This document shows positions 1 through 10,806 of a stretch of 64,000 bases of DNA, piece by piece (position 1 is the first letter of the stretch; every line of letters starts with the position of its first letter). This stretch comes from Rotaria sordida (lineage: Eukaryota > Rotifera > Eurotatoria > Philodinida > Philodinidae). The stretch spans positions 1-64,000 of the forward strand of contig CAJNOL010000415.1 of NCBI GenBank assembly GCA_905250125.1, read 5' to 3'. The notes beneath the pieces were generated by a model, which was not told the DNA's origin, did no database searches, and saw only the letters and a program-made list of their open reading frames with translations. The position numbers and the translations under genes were made by a program.

Positions 1-3000
1 GCATAGAGACGAGCTATTGGTAAACCATAACCAAGACCAGCAATAGGTGTTCCTTTTGCATCACCAGTAGATTCTATTTGAGGTTTAGGTGCAGTTGAAT
101 ACATATAATGAAATAAATGAGATAATTTTGAACGTGAAACACCACCTTTACAAAATCATAATTAATAATTACATTAAGAAAAAAAACCAGGCTGTGAGAG
201 CACATCTTATTAGATTAAAATGTGAAATATGATATAGTTATTGTTGCTAATGGTAGGGAGATAATTTTATTCTATCTATTTTGAGACACATTTCTTTACC
301 ATCTTTTTTACTTAATCCTCTAGAAATTCAATAAGGAAGTAGTTCATATATCATAATGAGACGTTGTTTATGTACGGTCTTTGATCGTATATCCTCCTTG
401 TCACGATCTGTGAGAGAGGCCACCAAATTCCTATCTCTACACTTCAACACTCCCTTTTTTTTTTCTTCGTTAATATTAGCGTCTGATAAGACTAGAAGAA
501 GTTTAACAAAGGTTCATCTCGATGCATTATCTTTCCTGATTTATAATAGTTTTGTTGATTTTCTTACCTACAATTGGGTATTTACGACAAAATATCTTAA
601 AAATTTCAGCTTAAAAAACCGAGATATTGGATGTCAGAGGAATGATTATGAATCATAAGGAACGACTAGAAAATGCCTCAATAAAACTATATTCTTTTAA
701 GGTGAAATTTTCAAGACAATCGAATAACCATGAGACTTATATCTATGAAGGAGATTTCAGATTAAAACTCTATAATTCAATTTTTTTTCATAAATATCTT
801 ACTATAAATAAGAAAATCGGTAAAACAGTGATAAACTACGAAAGGCAAAGTATAGAAATGAATTCTTATAGACTTCTATTAGCCTTATCGGACTCTACCT
901 ATAAGAAAAAAGTATCAATCCAATCAATGATTCATACTGTGGGATCTGTCTTCATAAGATAAATTTCATATTTTTGATAAAATAACGCTTTTCTAGAATC
1001 AATTTATATTCGAAAGAAATTCTTTTGTTGTCTAATATTAACAAGACTAATAATTCTTTTATTAGTTTTATTTGATTAAAAATTTCTATGAAACTTACCA
1101 CCTCGATCAGCAATTTCTATTGTTAAATCTTCATGACCTTTAACAATATGAACACGTACAGATGGGTAGGTTTTTGCATCTAACCCATGACGTTCGATAG
1201 TTGCACGAAGTGAATTCTATTTTACAAGAAAAACAAAAAATTAAAACTTTCTAGAAAAAAAAAACAAAACACAAAAACTTACTTTTAATAATTCAAATGT
1301 AATATGATAAATATGAGCTGGAATATAGACAATAGTTACTTGACTGTCTTCATTCTGGCGTGCTAAGAATTAAATAAAGAAATTCTTGATTTAACTTTTT
1401 TAATTTTCAACGTAATATCTTTACCATTATAAGATGTAATTTCAACATCAGGAACTCGATATGATGCTCGTTCGAACAAACGTTTTGCTGTGGCATAAGC
1501 ATCTATGGATACAAAAAATATGTGAAGGTCAAATAGATAAGTAATCAATCTAAAGCAAATATTATTTTTCATTCATCTACCTTGATTTTTATAAAATAAC
1601 AAAAAGGACAAAGATATGTTTTTGTTTTCTTTTATGTATTTGCCTACATTTAATTTTAGTTAAATGAAAATTACACTTTTTAAAATAGTTCGTCTTAGAT
1701 TTTATTATTAGAACATTAGAAAACAAAAAAAAAGAAATATTTTGCATCATTTTTCAACATTATTGTATAGAATTTACAATATTATATTTTATAAAAACTA
1801 GTTTTTATTGACTTCTATCATATCTAGAGATATAAATCGATGGTTAGACTGAAAGTTTTCGAAAATATTTGTTTTGTTTCAAAAACGTTTAAAATAAAAA
1901 AAACAAAACATAATTGAAAACATATTGATACAAAAAACATTAGAGCAAGACATTTCTAAAAGAAACCAATCATACCCATCGAAAATTTCTAGAAGTCTAA
2001 CATCTATTTAGTGTTATGATGATGATGACTCATCCTAAATACAGTTTCAAAATTTGTATTAATGAATTAATTTAGAAAAATGTTGATTACGTCGCTTGAT
2101 ATATTTATTCATCAAGATTCTTCTATTACATACATAGAAAGAGTGAGATTACAGATATACATAACGTAGGTATTGAATTTAGAACGAAAAGATATTATTG
2201 ATTCAATAGATGTATTTAAATAAAGAGGCAATAGAGAAGGAAGAAAGTGCAGGTTTGAAACGTCTAGCACTTTTTAGTTGTACTGATTTGTATTTGTGAT
2301 TAGACTGAAAATTAAGGTGATAGTTATGAATGAGAATTATACTATTATTTTAATTGGTTTTTTTTCAAAAATAAAGTTTTTGTATCAAAACTTGATTAAA
2401 GGCTTCTGGGCAACACCTTGCAATGATATCTGACGCTCAGGTGCTGCACCTACCTTCTTAGCAAGAAATATGTTTTAGTTGGAATAAATCTATTTTTGTA
2501 ATATTTGTACTTGACAAATATGTTGAAAATTCCATTCATGCAAAGAAAAAGGCATTACATACAATTCAAAATGTCATTCTAAAAAATTAAGAACATGTAT
2601 GCAAATACATAAATGACTTTTAAAACAGTACATAGTTGTAGTTATCTATACGAACTTTTATATAATACTTAACATTTTACGTACTTTATCCAATTAAAAT
2701 AAATTCATGATACAAACATAAATTGACTTGTATGAGGTGAAAAGTTTTAGTAATTATACTTAAATTACAGACAATATCTTTGTAACATTTTCCAGAAAAT
2801 GTCTTGTTTTGATTTGACGGATGAAATAATACTCACAAATAATCCGTTTTATATGTACTTAGAGATAAAGTATGATGAAGATAATGTATATTTTGAGATT
2901 GTGTTTTTCTCTGCGATATAAAATAAAGAATGAGATATTTGATTACACGTGATCCACAGGTGTTGCACTCGTCTAGATTCGATCTTGAAGTTATTGTCAT

Positions 3001-5596
3001 TCGATAAACTTATACTATTTAGGACATACCAAAAGTAATGGTGGAGGTACTTCAATACGGTATTAAATGGTCTCTCAATATATGCTGATAGTAAAACCAG
3101 TGCTGTATATTTTTCAAAAATTGATCATTCTTCAACTACAGTCATAATAATAAAATTTCGATAAGAACTGTTTTTTATGATATGTGACGATAATGCGCTA
3201 AAGCCATTTTCAAAGAAAAGAAAAGAAGGCGAGTACATTTTGAATAACGTCTGACAGAATGAAGATCAAAGGTTGCAGCTTTCATTTTTAGAAAGATAAG
3301 ATACAGGTACATTAAATCGTATAATACAATGATTTTTCACCTGTTGGTTTTTTTTTAAAGTTTTCAATCGATCTTTTTGAAAGCAAATCTATAGGGATCA
3401 CTCTTCGTTTACATATACAGTAAAATCTCTCTAATCTAAACACCTTCGGGACCAGTAAAAAGCGTTCATAATAAGGAGGTGTTCATAATAGCGAGGTGTT
3501 CATTAAGGAGGAGTATTCACATATAGAGGTTTTACTGTAAACTAATTTTCATTGATACTCAGGACTTATGGGACACCCTTTATAAGTATTCTACTAGAAA
3601 TTCGAAGTCGTTTTTTACTTTTGACAAAAAACAAACATGTTCCAGCATTGTTTCTAGAAAGTCAATTGAAAAAATATTCAAAAAACATATTAAAAAAATT
3701 AATAATATACGACATGGTGCGTCTTCATCTTCTTTTCATAATGGTAACAGCTGCAATTCTCTATCTTGTTTCTATTAAAAGATATTTAATTAATATCGTC
3801 ATATAATCTGTAACGCAAAAGTAGTTGCCGAAATTTCAACCCATAGTTTTCCGCTCAGAAACAATGTAGAGAGTTCAGTCTCTTTCCATGTTAAAAGAAC
3901 AAAGTTTGAGCTTCAAAAACCATAGCAAGAAAAGTTCTTTAGGATTAACTTTAAATGAACAAAAAAAAAGTTCAATACCAAAGATATCACCAAAAAAGTT
4001 CTTTCAACTTCTGTTCTCTTCAAACGAATCTCTCGCATCATGCCTATTTGTTTTCCTATAATAGATTATGTTTTGATCATACTTGACGATCGAAGTGTTT
4101 TGCAAGTTTTACATTAATTTCAAAATCTAAGTCATCTGACTTAAGCAATATTTTTCAGATACTGAACAAATTTCCTTCTTGTTTTTTTCTAAAACACATT
4201 TTTCGAAACAGCATACAACTCTCTACAAATTCAAATTAATTTTAACTTTTACTAACAAGCGCATGCTCCGAATGATGAAATTTTTTGTCAATATTCTATC
4301 TGTCTCATGCAAAGTAGAGTTTTCTATCAAAACAAAAAATGTATCAGATGTTTTATTTACAGTTAAAGAATTCGTAAGAAACCTTCTAAAGCATAAAAGT
4401 CAATAAAGTTTTGTAAAGACTACTTTCTCATTTATTTGATTTTCAAGAAAAAGTTTTTCTTTAGAATCTAAAAAAAAAAATATAGGAACAACAGTATGTG
4501 TTGTAAGAACTCTTTTAACGATGTTTTATATCAAATTTTTATAAGAATGAACTTTCTACGAAGTTCTTAAACGGAGAACCATCGATCGAGATTTCAATAA
4601 TTACTTTTGTATTATAGATTATTTCAAAATTCTCACTATTCTAATATAGAATTTATAATAATAAAAAAAGAAAACAAAGTATGAGTATAAACGTCGAACA
4701 AAAATTTACCTTGAACAACACGGGCTACATCACAATAAGGATCGATAATACCCACTTGTTGTGAAGTTGGAGGAGATTCATTACCAAATAAAAGAGCTAG
4801 AAAGATAAAATTCTTTTAAATTGAATTAATAAAAAATAAAAATCTTTATTTACTATGTTGATAAATTAATGTTCTTATACCAATACGATTTATAAAAATT
4901 CGATCATAAAAATATTGTAAACGATTTTTTTCTATTAAATCAACTGGACCCGTTTGTTCCATTTCCATATATGCCTACAATGTTGAAATTAATAAATTTG
5001 AAATAATTATTACATTATTAACTCGAGCAAAAGTTGGAACAATATCCGCATGTCGACGTCGAATACCAACTAATGTTTCTGTAAAGCTATATTATGTTAA
5101 TAGAAAAATTCAAAAAAAAAATAGGTTAATTCTTTTTTCTTTTTTGAGAATAAAAAATAAATTCAATACAAAGTACTTGCGAAGTGTTGTTGCAGTTGGC
5201 TCAACATTTTTAAATGCAAGAATTTCTGAAAAACTTTGATCATAAAGTGAATTTATATGTTTAAAACTTGGCATTTCAAGTAATCTATGAATTAAATAAA
5301 GATTTTATTTATTTATTTAATTTCATTTTTCTTTATCATACCTTGCCGGTATATAATTCATTTCTTTACGCATATGAGACCATCGAACAAGTAATTCAAC
5401 ACGTAAAAATTTATATGAAGCTATTATATCATCCTTAACAGCTATAAATAGAAATTAATAATAAGAATAATTCTTTCGAACTTTATTTAAACATACCAAA
5501 ATCAATAAGGCTTTTAAGTGTTACTACTGTCGGTTGAAATTTTGAATAATATTCAAAGTGCTTTGAAAGCTTGAAAACTGTTCGGCTAAGATGCAT
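1..5596 (-). CDS. PDK: Pyruvate dehydrogenase kinase (mitochondrial), 3' end beyond the window
   Basis: Phosphorylates and inactivates the E1 subunit of the pyruvate dehydrogenase complex in the mitochondrial matrix; a GHKL-fold kinase. Exons on the minus strand: 5596-5497, 5441-5342, 5284-5177, 5086-5014, 4974-4854, 4796-4710, 1502-1425, 1362-1283, 1216-1099 and 145-<1. All phases agree across GT-AG introns. Visible motifs include QHTLLFG, the N-box around ELLKNSLRA, DRGGGV (G1), YMYSTAP and GLGYGLP (G2), all typical of PDKs. The related BCKDK fits less well at QHTLLFG and YMYSTAP. The start at 5596 gives a short N-terminus ([14 protein letters not shown]), so an upstream mitochondrial presequence exon is possible but was not seen. 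Two introns are swollen: 3.2 kb (1503-4709) and 0.95 kb (146-1098). Both hold repeats and no host exon. Confidence 0.93.
170..450. repeat. Dispersed repeat family R1, copy 1 (in PDK intron)
   Basis: This intronic stretch shares a core with 18361-18620 and 49325-49620. The shared parts are a segment reading like GGAATTAAAATRTGAAA, an interval with TTGRGACAYTTSTYT and CACCATCTTTTTT, ATAATGAGACGT, and a later stretch with ATCTGTGA. No coding capacity is evident. The small + strand ORFs at 356-962 lie in and beyond it and have no recognisable domain. Confidence 0.55.
2985..3150. repeat. Short dispersed repeat shared with the Drosha-pseudogene intron
   Basis: Contains CTATTTAGGACATACC, then GGTGGAGGTACTTCAATAC, then GTGCTGTATATTTTTC and CATTCTTCAACT. 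The same blocks occur at 37495-37665, but there the first block is reverse-complemented relative to the second. This suggests a short element with inverted ends that has undergone internal rearrangement. Confidence 0.5.
3416..3539. mobile_element. 124-bp MITE with pogo/Tigger-like terminal inverted repeats
   Basis: Begins TACAGTAAAATCTCTC and ends GAGGTTTTACTGTA, so the terminal inverted repeats are about 14-16 bp bounded by TA, the target of Tc1/mariner-pogo elements. The interior is itself partly palindromic (GTTCATAATAAGGAGGTG next to GTTCATAATAGCGAGGTG). The CAGTAAAACCTCT terminus is typical of pogo/Tigger-type elements. It is non-coding and sits in the large PDK intron. Confidence 0.75.
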
Positions 5597-6105
5597 GTTA
5601 TTATGTACAATATCAGTATATCTTAAGTTAAAGCATATTATTTTATAGGTATATATATTATAGCAATTTAAAAATGAATGAATTTCTTACATTCTCCATT
5701 TCTTATTCTTACTAAATTTTATTTATCTATTTTTTTTTCTCAAATTTATATGTAATTAGTACCAGTATAAGATTGAAAGAAATTATTATGATATCATTTT
5801 ATTAATTATACTTTGTACTATTTACAATATATCGAAACAATTCAAGAAACCCATATAAAATGAAAGACAAAGGATTTATTAAAAACCTACATACGTTACA
5901 CATATAACTTGCAAAATAGTTCTAGTGAAAATAATGTAGGGCCAATAACAATCTAAAGAACAAGATGTCAATAAAGATTTTTTATTTAATATGCAATGAG
6001 ACTGTTGGATTTTTTTTTGAACAAAGAAACAGATTGTTATTAAATCAAAAAAAAAAAAAATTTTTTTTTTTCTTATTTAAACATGAACGAAAAAGAAAAT
6101 TAAGT
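5597..6105. other. Intergenic, AT-rich
   Basis: About 0.5 kb between the 5' end of PDK and the 3' end of the first Nup62-like gene. It holds only poly-A/T tracts, including a long A run next to a T run near 6048-6071. I see no gene here. It presumably carries the PDK promoter and the 3' end of the downstream Nup62-like transcript. Confidence 0.6.
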
Positions 6106-6870
6106 TTATGAATTAAGTAAACGTTGTGTTGTTTGTGTAACTTTATTTTCAATATCTGTAACATTAGTATCAATAAAAGCTAACATTTTAAAACATGAAT
6201 CTAATGTTTTTGTTAATTGTTTTATATTTTGTTCATTAATAAGTGTTGTATCAAGATTTTGATTTGTTATTAAATCTGTATCATTATTATTATCATTATC
6301 ATCTTGTTCATTCATTTTATCAACAATTTCTTGTAAATCTTTTGTTGAACATTTAACTAATGAATCTAATTGTTCCATTAATTGAAAATTTTTCATACGT
6401 TCATTAAATGTTAATGGTAAATTTTGATTTAAATATAAATTTTGTTGTTGTATTGAATAAATATCATTTTGTAATGGTGGTAATTGTGTTATATCATTTT
6501 CTAAACGTATTATATTTGTTTCTAATTCTTTTTCATGTGTATCTAATAATTTTAATTCATCTTGTAAATGATTTTGTTGTAATTGCATATGATTTATATC
6601 ACGTTGTATTAATTGTAATGTTTCACGATATGTTGATAAATCAATATCACGTTGTCGTACTGATTGTGATAAATTTTCATATGATAAACGATGTTTTGTA
6701 TCAAAATCAGTTTGCCATTTTGTTAATAAACGTTCAAAATCACGATATGTACGTGTTACTGGTTTAGTTGTTGTTGTTGTTATTGCTGCTGGTGCTGTTG
6801 TTGTTGTATTTGTTGTTATTGGAATTATTGATGGTGTTGTTGTCGTTGTAGGTGTAGGAAAAAAATTCAT
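6106..6870 (-). CDS. Nup62 C-terminal-like coiled-coil protein, FG repeats absent
   Basis: A 254-residue single-exon protein. Residues 1-40 are a Thr/Pro/Ala-rich low-complexity leader. From about residue 42 (YRDFERLLTKW) to the end it resembles the C-terminal coiled coil of nucleoporin Nup62/Nsp1, which packs with Nup58 and Nup54 in the central channel of the nuclear pore. Similar landmarks are the LLTKW start, a HEKELE stretch followed by QQQNLYLNQN, and a C-terminal segment with DSCFKMLAFIDTN. The FG-repeat half that makes Nup62 a transport-barrier protein is missing. The short Thr-rich leader may stand in for the usual Thr/Ser-rich linker. It lies directly downstream of a second gene of the same kind, and its ATG immediately follows a splice-acceptor-like TTCTAG. 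The alternative is an unrelated coiled coil with chance similarity. Confidence 0.8.
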   Translation of the reverse strand: MNFFPTPTTTTTPSIIPITTNTTTTAPAAITTTTTKPVTRTYRDFERLLTKWQTDFDTKHRLSYENLSQSVRQRDIDLSTYRETLQLIQRDINHMQLQQNHLQDELKLLDTHEKELETNIIRLENDITQLPPLQNDIYSIQQQNLYLNQNLPLTFNERMKNFQLMEQLDSLVKCSTKDLQEIVDKMNEQDDNDNNNDTDLITNQNLDTTLINEQNIKQLTKTLDSCFKMLAFIDTNVTDIENKVTQTTQRLLNS

Positions 6871-6884
6871 CTAGAATATAAAGA
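6871..6884 (-). promoter_or_regulatory. Candidate trans-splice acceptor abutting the ATG at 6870
   Basis: On the minus strand the sequence reads TTTATATTCTAG and the ATG follows at once. The previous gene's stop codon is only 33 bp upstream. No GT donor lies in the spacer, so an ordinary intron confined to it is not possible. Bdelloids are known to use spliced-leader trans-splicing, which makes an operon-style acceptor a reasonable inference. Confidence 0.5.
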
Positions 6885-6903
6885 AAAGTTTATTTGTTTT
6901 ATT

Positions 6904-7458
6904 TTATAATTTAATTTGTTTCATAGATTCTTGAAGATTATTAATATCATCAAAACATGTTTGTAAATCATCTATTGTATTTATAATTGAACTATCTTTA
7001 TTTATTTGAAGTTTTTCATAGAGTTGTTTTATTGTTTTATCAAGTTCATTTAAATGATTATCAACTGTTTCCATAAGTTCATAATTTATTGAACGATCTT
7101 GTTCAATTTTATGATTTGATAAAATATTTGGTAAAAGATTTTTACTTTCATTATTTAATTGTTCACTATTATTTTCTAATTCATCATTATATTTTTTTAA
7201 TGTTTGAATTGATAATTGAAATTCTTGTAAATTTTCTTCAAGATTTGTTAATAAATCTTGATTTTGAATAAATAATTCAGTTGTTTTATTAAGTATTTGT
7301 TGTTTTTGATTTAATTGATTAGCATGTTGAAGAAGATAATCTTCATTTTTTAATAAATCATCATGCCATTTATTAATTATTTCTTGTAAATCATTCGATG
7401 TTTTATTTGGTTTAGCAAGAATTGTTGAAATAAATTCATTCATCGAAGATGAAGACAT
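6904..7458 (-). CDS. Nup62 C-terminal-like coiled-coil protein, paralogue of its neighbour
   Basis: A 184-residue single-exon protein, almost all predicted coiled coil. From residue 23 (LQEIINKWHDDLLKNEDYLL) it follows the Nup62 C-terminal pattern: a KW start, then QHANQLN, LEENLQEFQ, a DELENNSEQL segment, YELMETVDNHLNELDKTI, and a final helix (TCFDDINNLQESMKQ). It has no FG repeats and no membrane segment. The ATG at 7458 is chosen because CATAATAG lies just upstream; an in-frame second Met is at residue 6. It appears to be a tandem paralogue of 6106-6870: same order of helices, similar length, low identity. Its role in the pore is inferred only from the family. It could equally act as a cytoplasmic coiled-coil scaffold. 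Confidence 0.75.
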   Translation of the reverse strand: MSSSSMNEFISTILAKPNKTSNDLQEIINKWHDDLLKNEDYLLQHANQLNQKQQILNKTTELFIQNQDLLTNLEENLQEFQLSIQTLKKYNDELENNSEQLNNESKNLLPNILSNHKIEQDRSINYELMETVDNHLNELDKTIKQLYEKLQINKDSSIINTIDDLQTCFDDINNLQESMKQIKL

Positions 7459-8204
7459 TGCTTTCTATTATGAAATAGATTTAATGAAAATAGCGTCTAA
7501 AATATTAACAACAAAGGTCGATTGGATGTCGAATAAATCTTATTACGAAATCTCCATTTATAGAATAGATGTCAGTAGAGATAGACAGAATGGATATATT
7601 TTTATATAATTAACATTATTTGATTGATAATTTGTTTTTCTATGAAACAGAAAACAAAAAGGTTACTACTTGATCAAAGATCAAAAAACAAAAAAAAATG
7701 AATGATAATGGTTTCTGACTGATAAGGGAGCTTCTTCAGCTGTTCTCTTCCGTTTTCAACTTTTTTTTTTTTACCTATATAGTTTTCTAATAAAAAACCT
7801 AAAAGGTTTTGAATTCCTATTGAGATTTGACTAAGCTATTGAATTTTGATCTGAAACTTTATGCATATGGAGAACTCAACTAGACTGACTTCCATAAAAA
7901 ATTCAGAAGGTTCGAACAAAGTCTCTTCGAGACGTGGGGCTTTTAAGATTTTGTTCCTCCTTCTGTGAATAGTGTATACAACATGAATTTTTTTGAAAGT
8001 TTTATATCTCGAAGAAACTTTGTTCAAAACTTTTGATTTATGTTGAAGAAAGCTAATCTAATTGGGTACTCTATATGCACGAAGTTTTAGATTGAAATTC
8101 TTTTAGAGTTTTTATTAGACAATTGTATAATATCTATAGGTAAAAAACAAAACATTGAAATAGGAACGGAGACAGCTGCAGAGATTCTTTAGTGAGCTGA
8201 AGTA

Positions 8205-8740
8205 GATCTCTCAATTAACGAAGGAAGTTCTCCAGCTGATAAATCACTTTTGAGTCGAAACTATGTGCATTAAGTAGGCTCAAATGAATTGTGAATATTT
8301 TGAGAAGAGTTCGTGCTTTTAGCTTATTGTTGCGAAGATAGTAGACTTTTACAGTATGTTTTAAATGAATACTATGGTCTCACTCAGGAACATCAGAAAA
8401 ACTTATTTTCGAATTTCGACTTGAAACTTTGAATCAAAATAGATCTTAACAAGAGTAGTTTATTGTAAAAATCTCAAGTCTTTTGATTTGCTGCTATCTT
8501 GAAAGAAGAATATTAAATTTGTTGGTTTACATGAACAACGAAGTTGAAACTTGAAAATCAATTTTTCTGCTGTTGCCTAAAGTGAATCACGGCATTTATT
8601 TAAAAGCTAATGTAAAAATCCAGTATCTCCGCAGCAATAAGCTAAGGATATGCACTTTTCTCAGAGTATTTGTAACTTATTTGGATATATTCTCGACTCA
8701 AAAACGCTTTATCAATTGGAGGACTCCCCTCGTAAGTTAC
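8205..8740. repeat. Fold-back repeat R3, copy outside genes
   Basis: The left arm (8205-8350) contains CTGATAAATCACTTTTGAG and TTTTAGCTTATTGTTGCG. The right arm (8605-8740) carries the reverse complement, with CAGCAATAAGCTAAGG and ACGCTTTATCAATTGGAGG. Arms are about 130-145 bp and diverged, around a ~250-bp centre. The same arm sequence recurs in the NEK11-like intron at 14397-15215, where a hAT-transposase remnant lies between the arms. Confidence 0.6.
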
Positions 8741-10778
8741 ATAGTCACGAGAAGACTGATGAAAGAACCTCGTCAAATAATGAATTGCTTTTGAAATGAG
8801 ACTTACGTCATTAGATAGACTCCATATTGATACTTGAAAAAGCCTAATATGATCTTCTTCCATGGGTCTTGCTTGTTCAGTTATAGTCATTTTAGTGAAT
8901 TTTTCAACAAAATCCATTGAAATTCTTACATCAAAATTGACTTTCGAGTTTAAACTTAATATAAGTGAAGTTCTTAATGAGACTAGTTCATTGTAAGGAT
9001 ACCAGATTTTCTAGCATCTCTTATTCTAAGATCAAACAGACATATATTCATTACATGATTCGTTCGAATATAGGGTACTTGTTGATCCTAATTTATTTTC
9101 TCTTATGAAGGATACATGAGATAAACATCGATTAGCCTTGAATGAATTTGGTTGTGGACTAAAAGGTTATGTAGGATAGTGATTTGTTTTTTCCTTCATC
9201 AAATTTTCTCTGGTACGATTTCTTCAGTTTTATTATTAACAAAGAATAAAAATAAACATGAGAGAATGTTCATTCTCTGACTATCATCATATTAATATAC
9301 ATATAGAATTCTTCAACTCAATAGATTAGATTAAAAGAAAATGAGAAATATTCTTATAAGATGTAATTATTTCTAATTAATAAAATTATTATACAACACA
9401 ATAGCAAATTCCAATTGTTAAAACATACTATCTTATTTTCTTATATAATAACAATAAGTAATAAACAAGAAAATGATTTTTATACAATATGAAATCAATG
9501 AAATAGTATTGTCGCTAGGTGAAACGAAAAATTCTCAACCTGTTTCTTGCTTACTTTTATCTCAAGTATCTATTCAAGTATTGTCGTCATAAGGTGAAAT
9601 TTGTATATTCAATATATATTATTTATAGTTCGAAGTCTTTTTCTTATAATGTATCAATTATAAATAAGTTTCCGATTTTTTTTTTCGTTAATGACAATAA
9701 AGTCTGTTGATTTTAAAACATTTATGATTAATCTAAATGTTTTATATATTGAAATGAGCACAAGGTTTTCTTACGTCTAACAAAAGCAAACAATTATTTC
9801 TTTTAACATTGCAAAAGAACTGAAAGGTTTTCTTTGTTTTTTTTTATTGTACAAAATCAGCATTTTTATTTTTTTTTCTCTTTTTCAAAAAAAAAGAAGA
9901 CGAAAGAATTTTATTTAAAATAATTTCATTGCTTGTTAGTTCGTCAATGGCTATAGTCATCTATTTAAGAAGAATGAGAACAGAAAAAAAACCGGAGTGT
10001 TGTAGACAACAACATCATACAAAATGACTTTTTCTTTTTTACTTCTATTTTATTTTACCTTTATAATGACAGTCTGATGCATTTGTTTCGATAATGTAAC
10101 ACATTTCTACATAATATATTTGTATCTATAAATTAAAAAGAAACGATATAGCAAGACGGTATGATAGAATTTATATTATTAAGGAAAAGTATGATACATA
10201 TTGAAGGAAGATTCTTCTTTTTTTTTTCTTTACTTAGAAAAATTTTAAATATGTCAATTATTATGATTGTTTTTTATTAAAAATGAGTCATTTGATGAGT
10301 GTAACATGAGGATTGATTTAAATGCATTTTCGTCATTTAAATAATAGTTAAATCGATACATTAGATATTTATTTTGTAATACAATATTATGAAGTATGCA
10401 GTAAAAATAAGCTATAAATGAATGAAAACATTAATTTAGATTTAAAATTTATATTATACAATTTTGATTGATTCTCATTCTTATTTCATTATTTCGATAA
10501 ATAAAATCCATAGTACAATGTATATTCTTAATTACTTGATAGAATCTACTACAAAAGTTCTAATACAAAAAAGTCTTTTTTTCATTTAAATCATTATTAA
10601 AAAAATATAAAGATATAATAAAAACTTTGTATAGCTAGAAAATATAGATAATTATACATTGAAAAAGAACACATCGAATTATTTATAAATATTTTCTATT
10701 AATCAAAAAATGAACTTTTTTTTTTTCTAGAAAATTATCAATATTTTTTTTCTAATATGTATAAGTTATTAATAAAAT

Positions 10779-10793
10779 TTTTTCTTTTTGCAG
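10779..10793 (+). promoter_or_regulatory. Splice acceptor 13 bp upstream of the NEK11-like ATG
   Basis: The sequence TTTTTTCTTTTTGCAG ends 13 bp before the ATG at 10807. It is a strong polypyrimidine-AG and no coding exon precedes it. It is either the end of a 5' UTR intron or a spliced-leader acceptor. Confidence 0.5.
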
Positions 10794-10806
10794 ATTATTA
10801 TTAATA

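Larger units (their letters stand above)
7459..10806. other. 3.3-kb intergenic region with repeats
   Basis: Separates the Nup62-like pair from the NEK11-like gene, which are divergently arranged. It holds a fold-back repeat (8205-8740) and long AT-rich stretches. The small ORFs here (63-91 codons) lack homology or coding periodicity and mostly fall in repeats. I see no further gene. Confidence 0.6.

Noticed and set aside
356..962. Two + strand ORFs inside the first PDK intron
   Set aside because: They lie in repeat R1 and AT-rich DNA, have no domain, and overlap each other in different frames.
6408..6767. 119-codon + strand ORF opposite the Nup62-like gene
   Set aside because: It is the antisense shadow of a well-supported coiled-coil gene and consists mainly of hydrophobic and His/Tyr residues.
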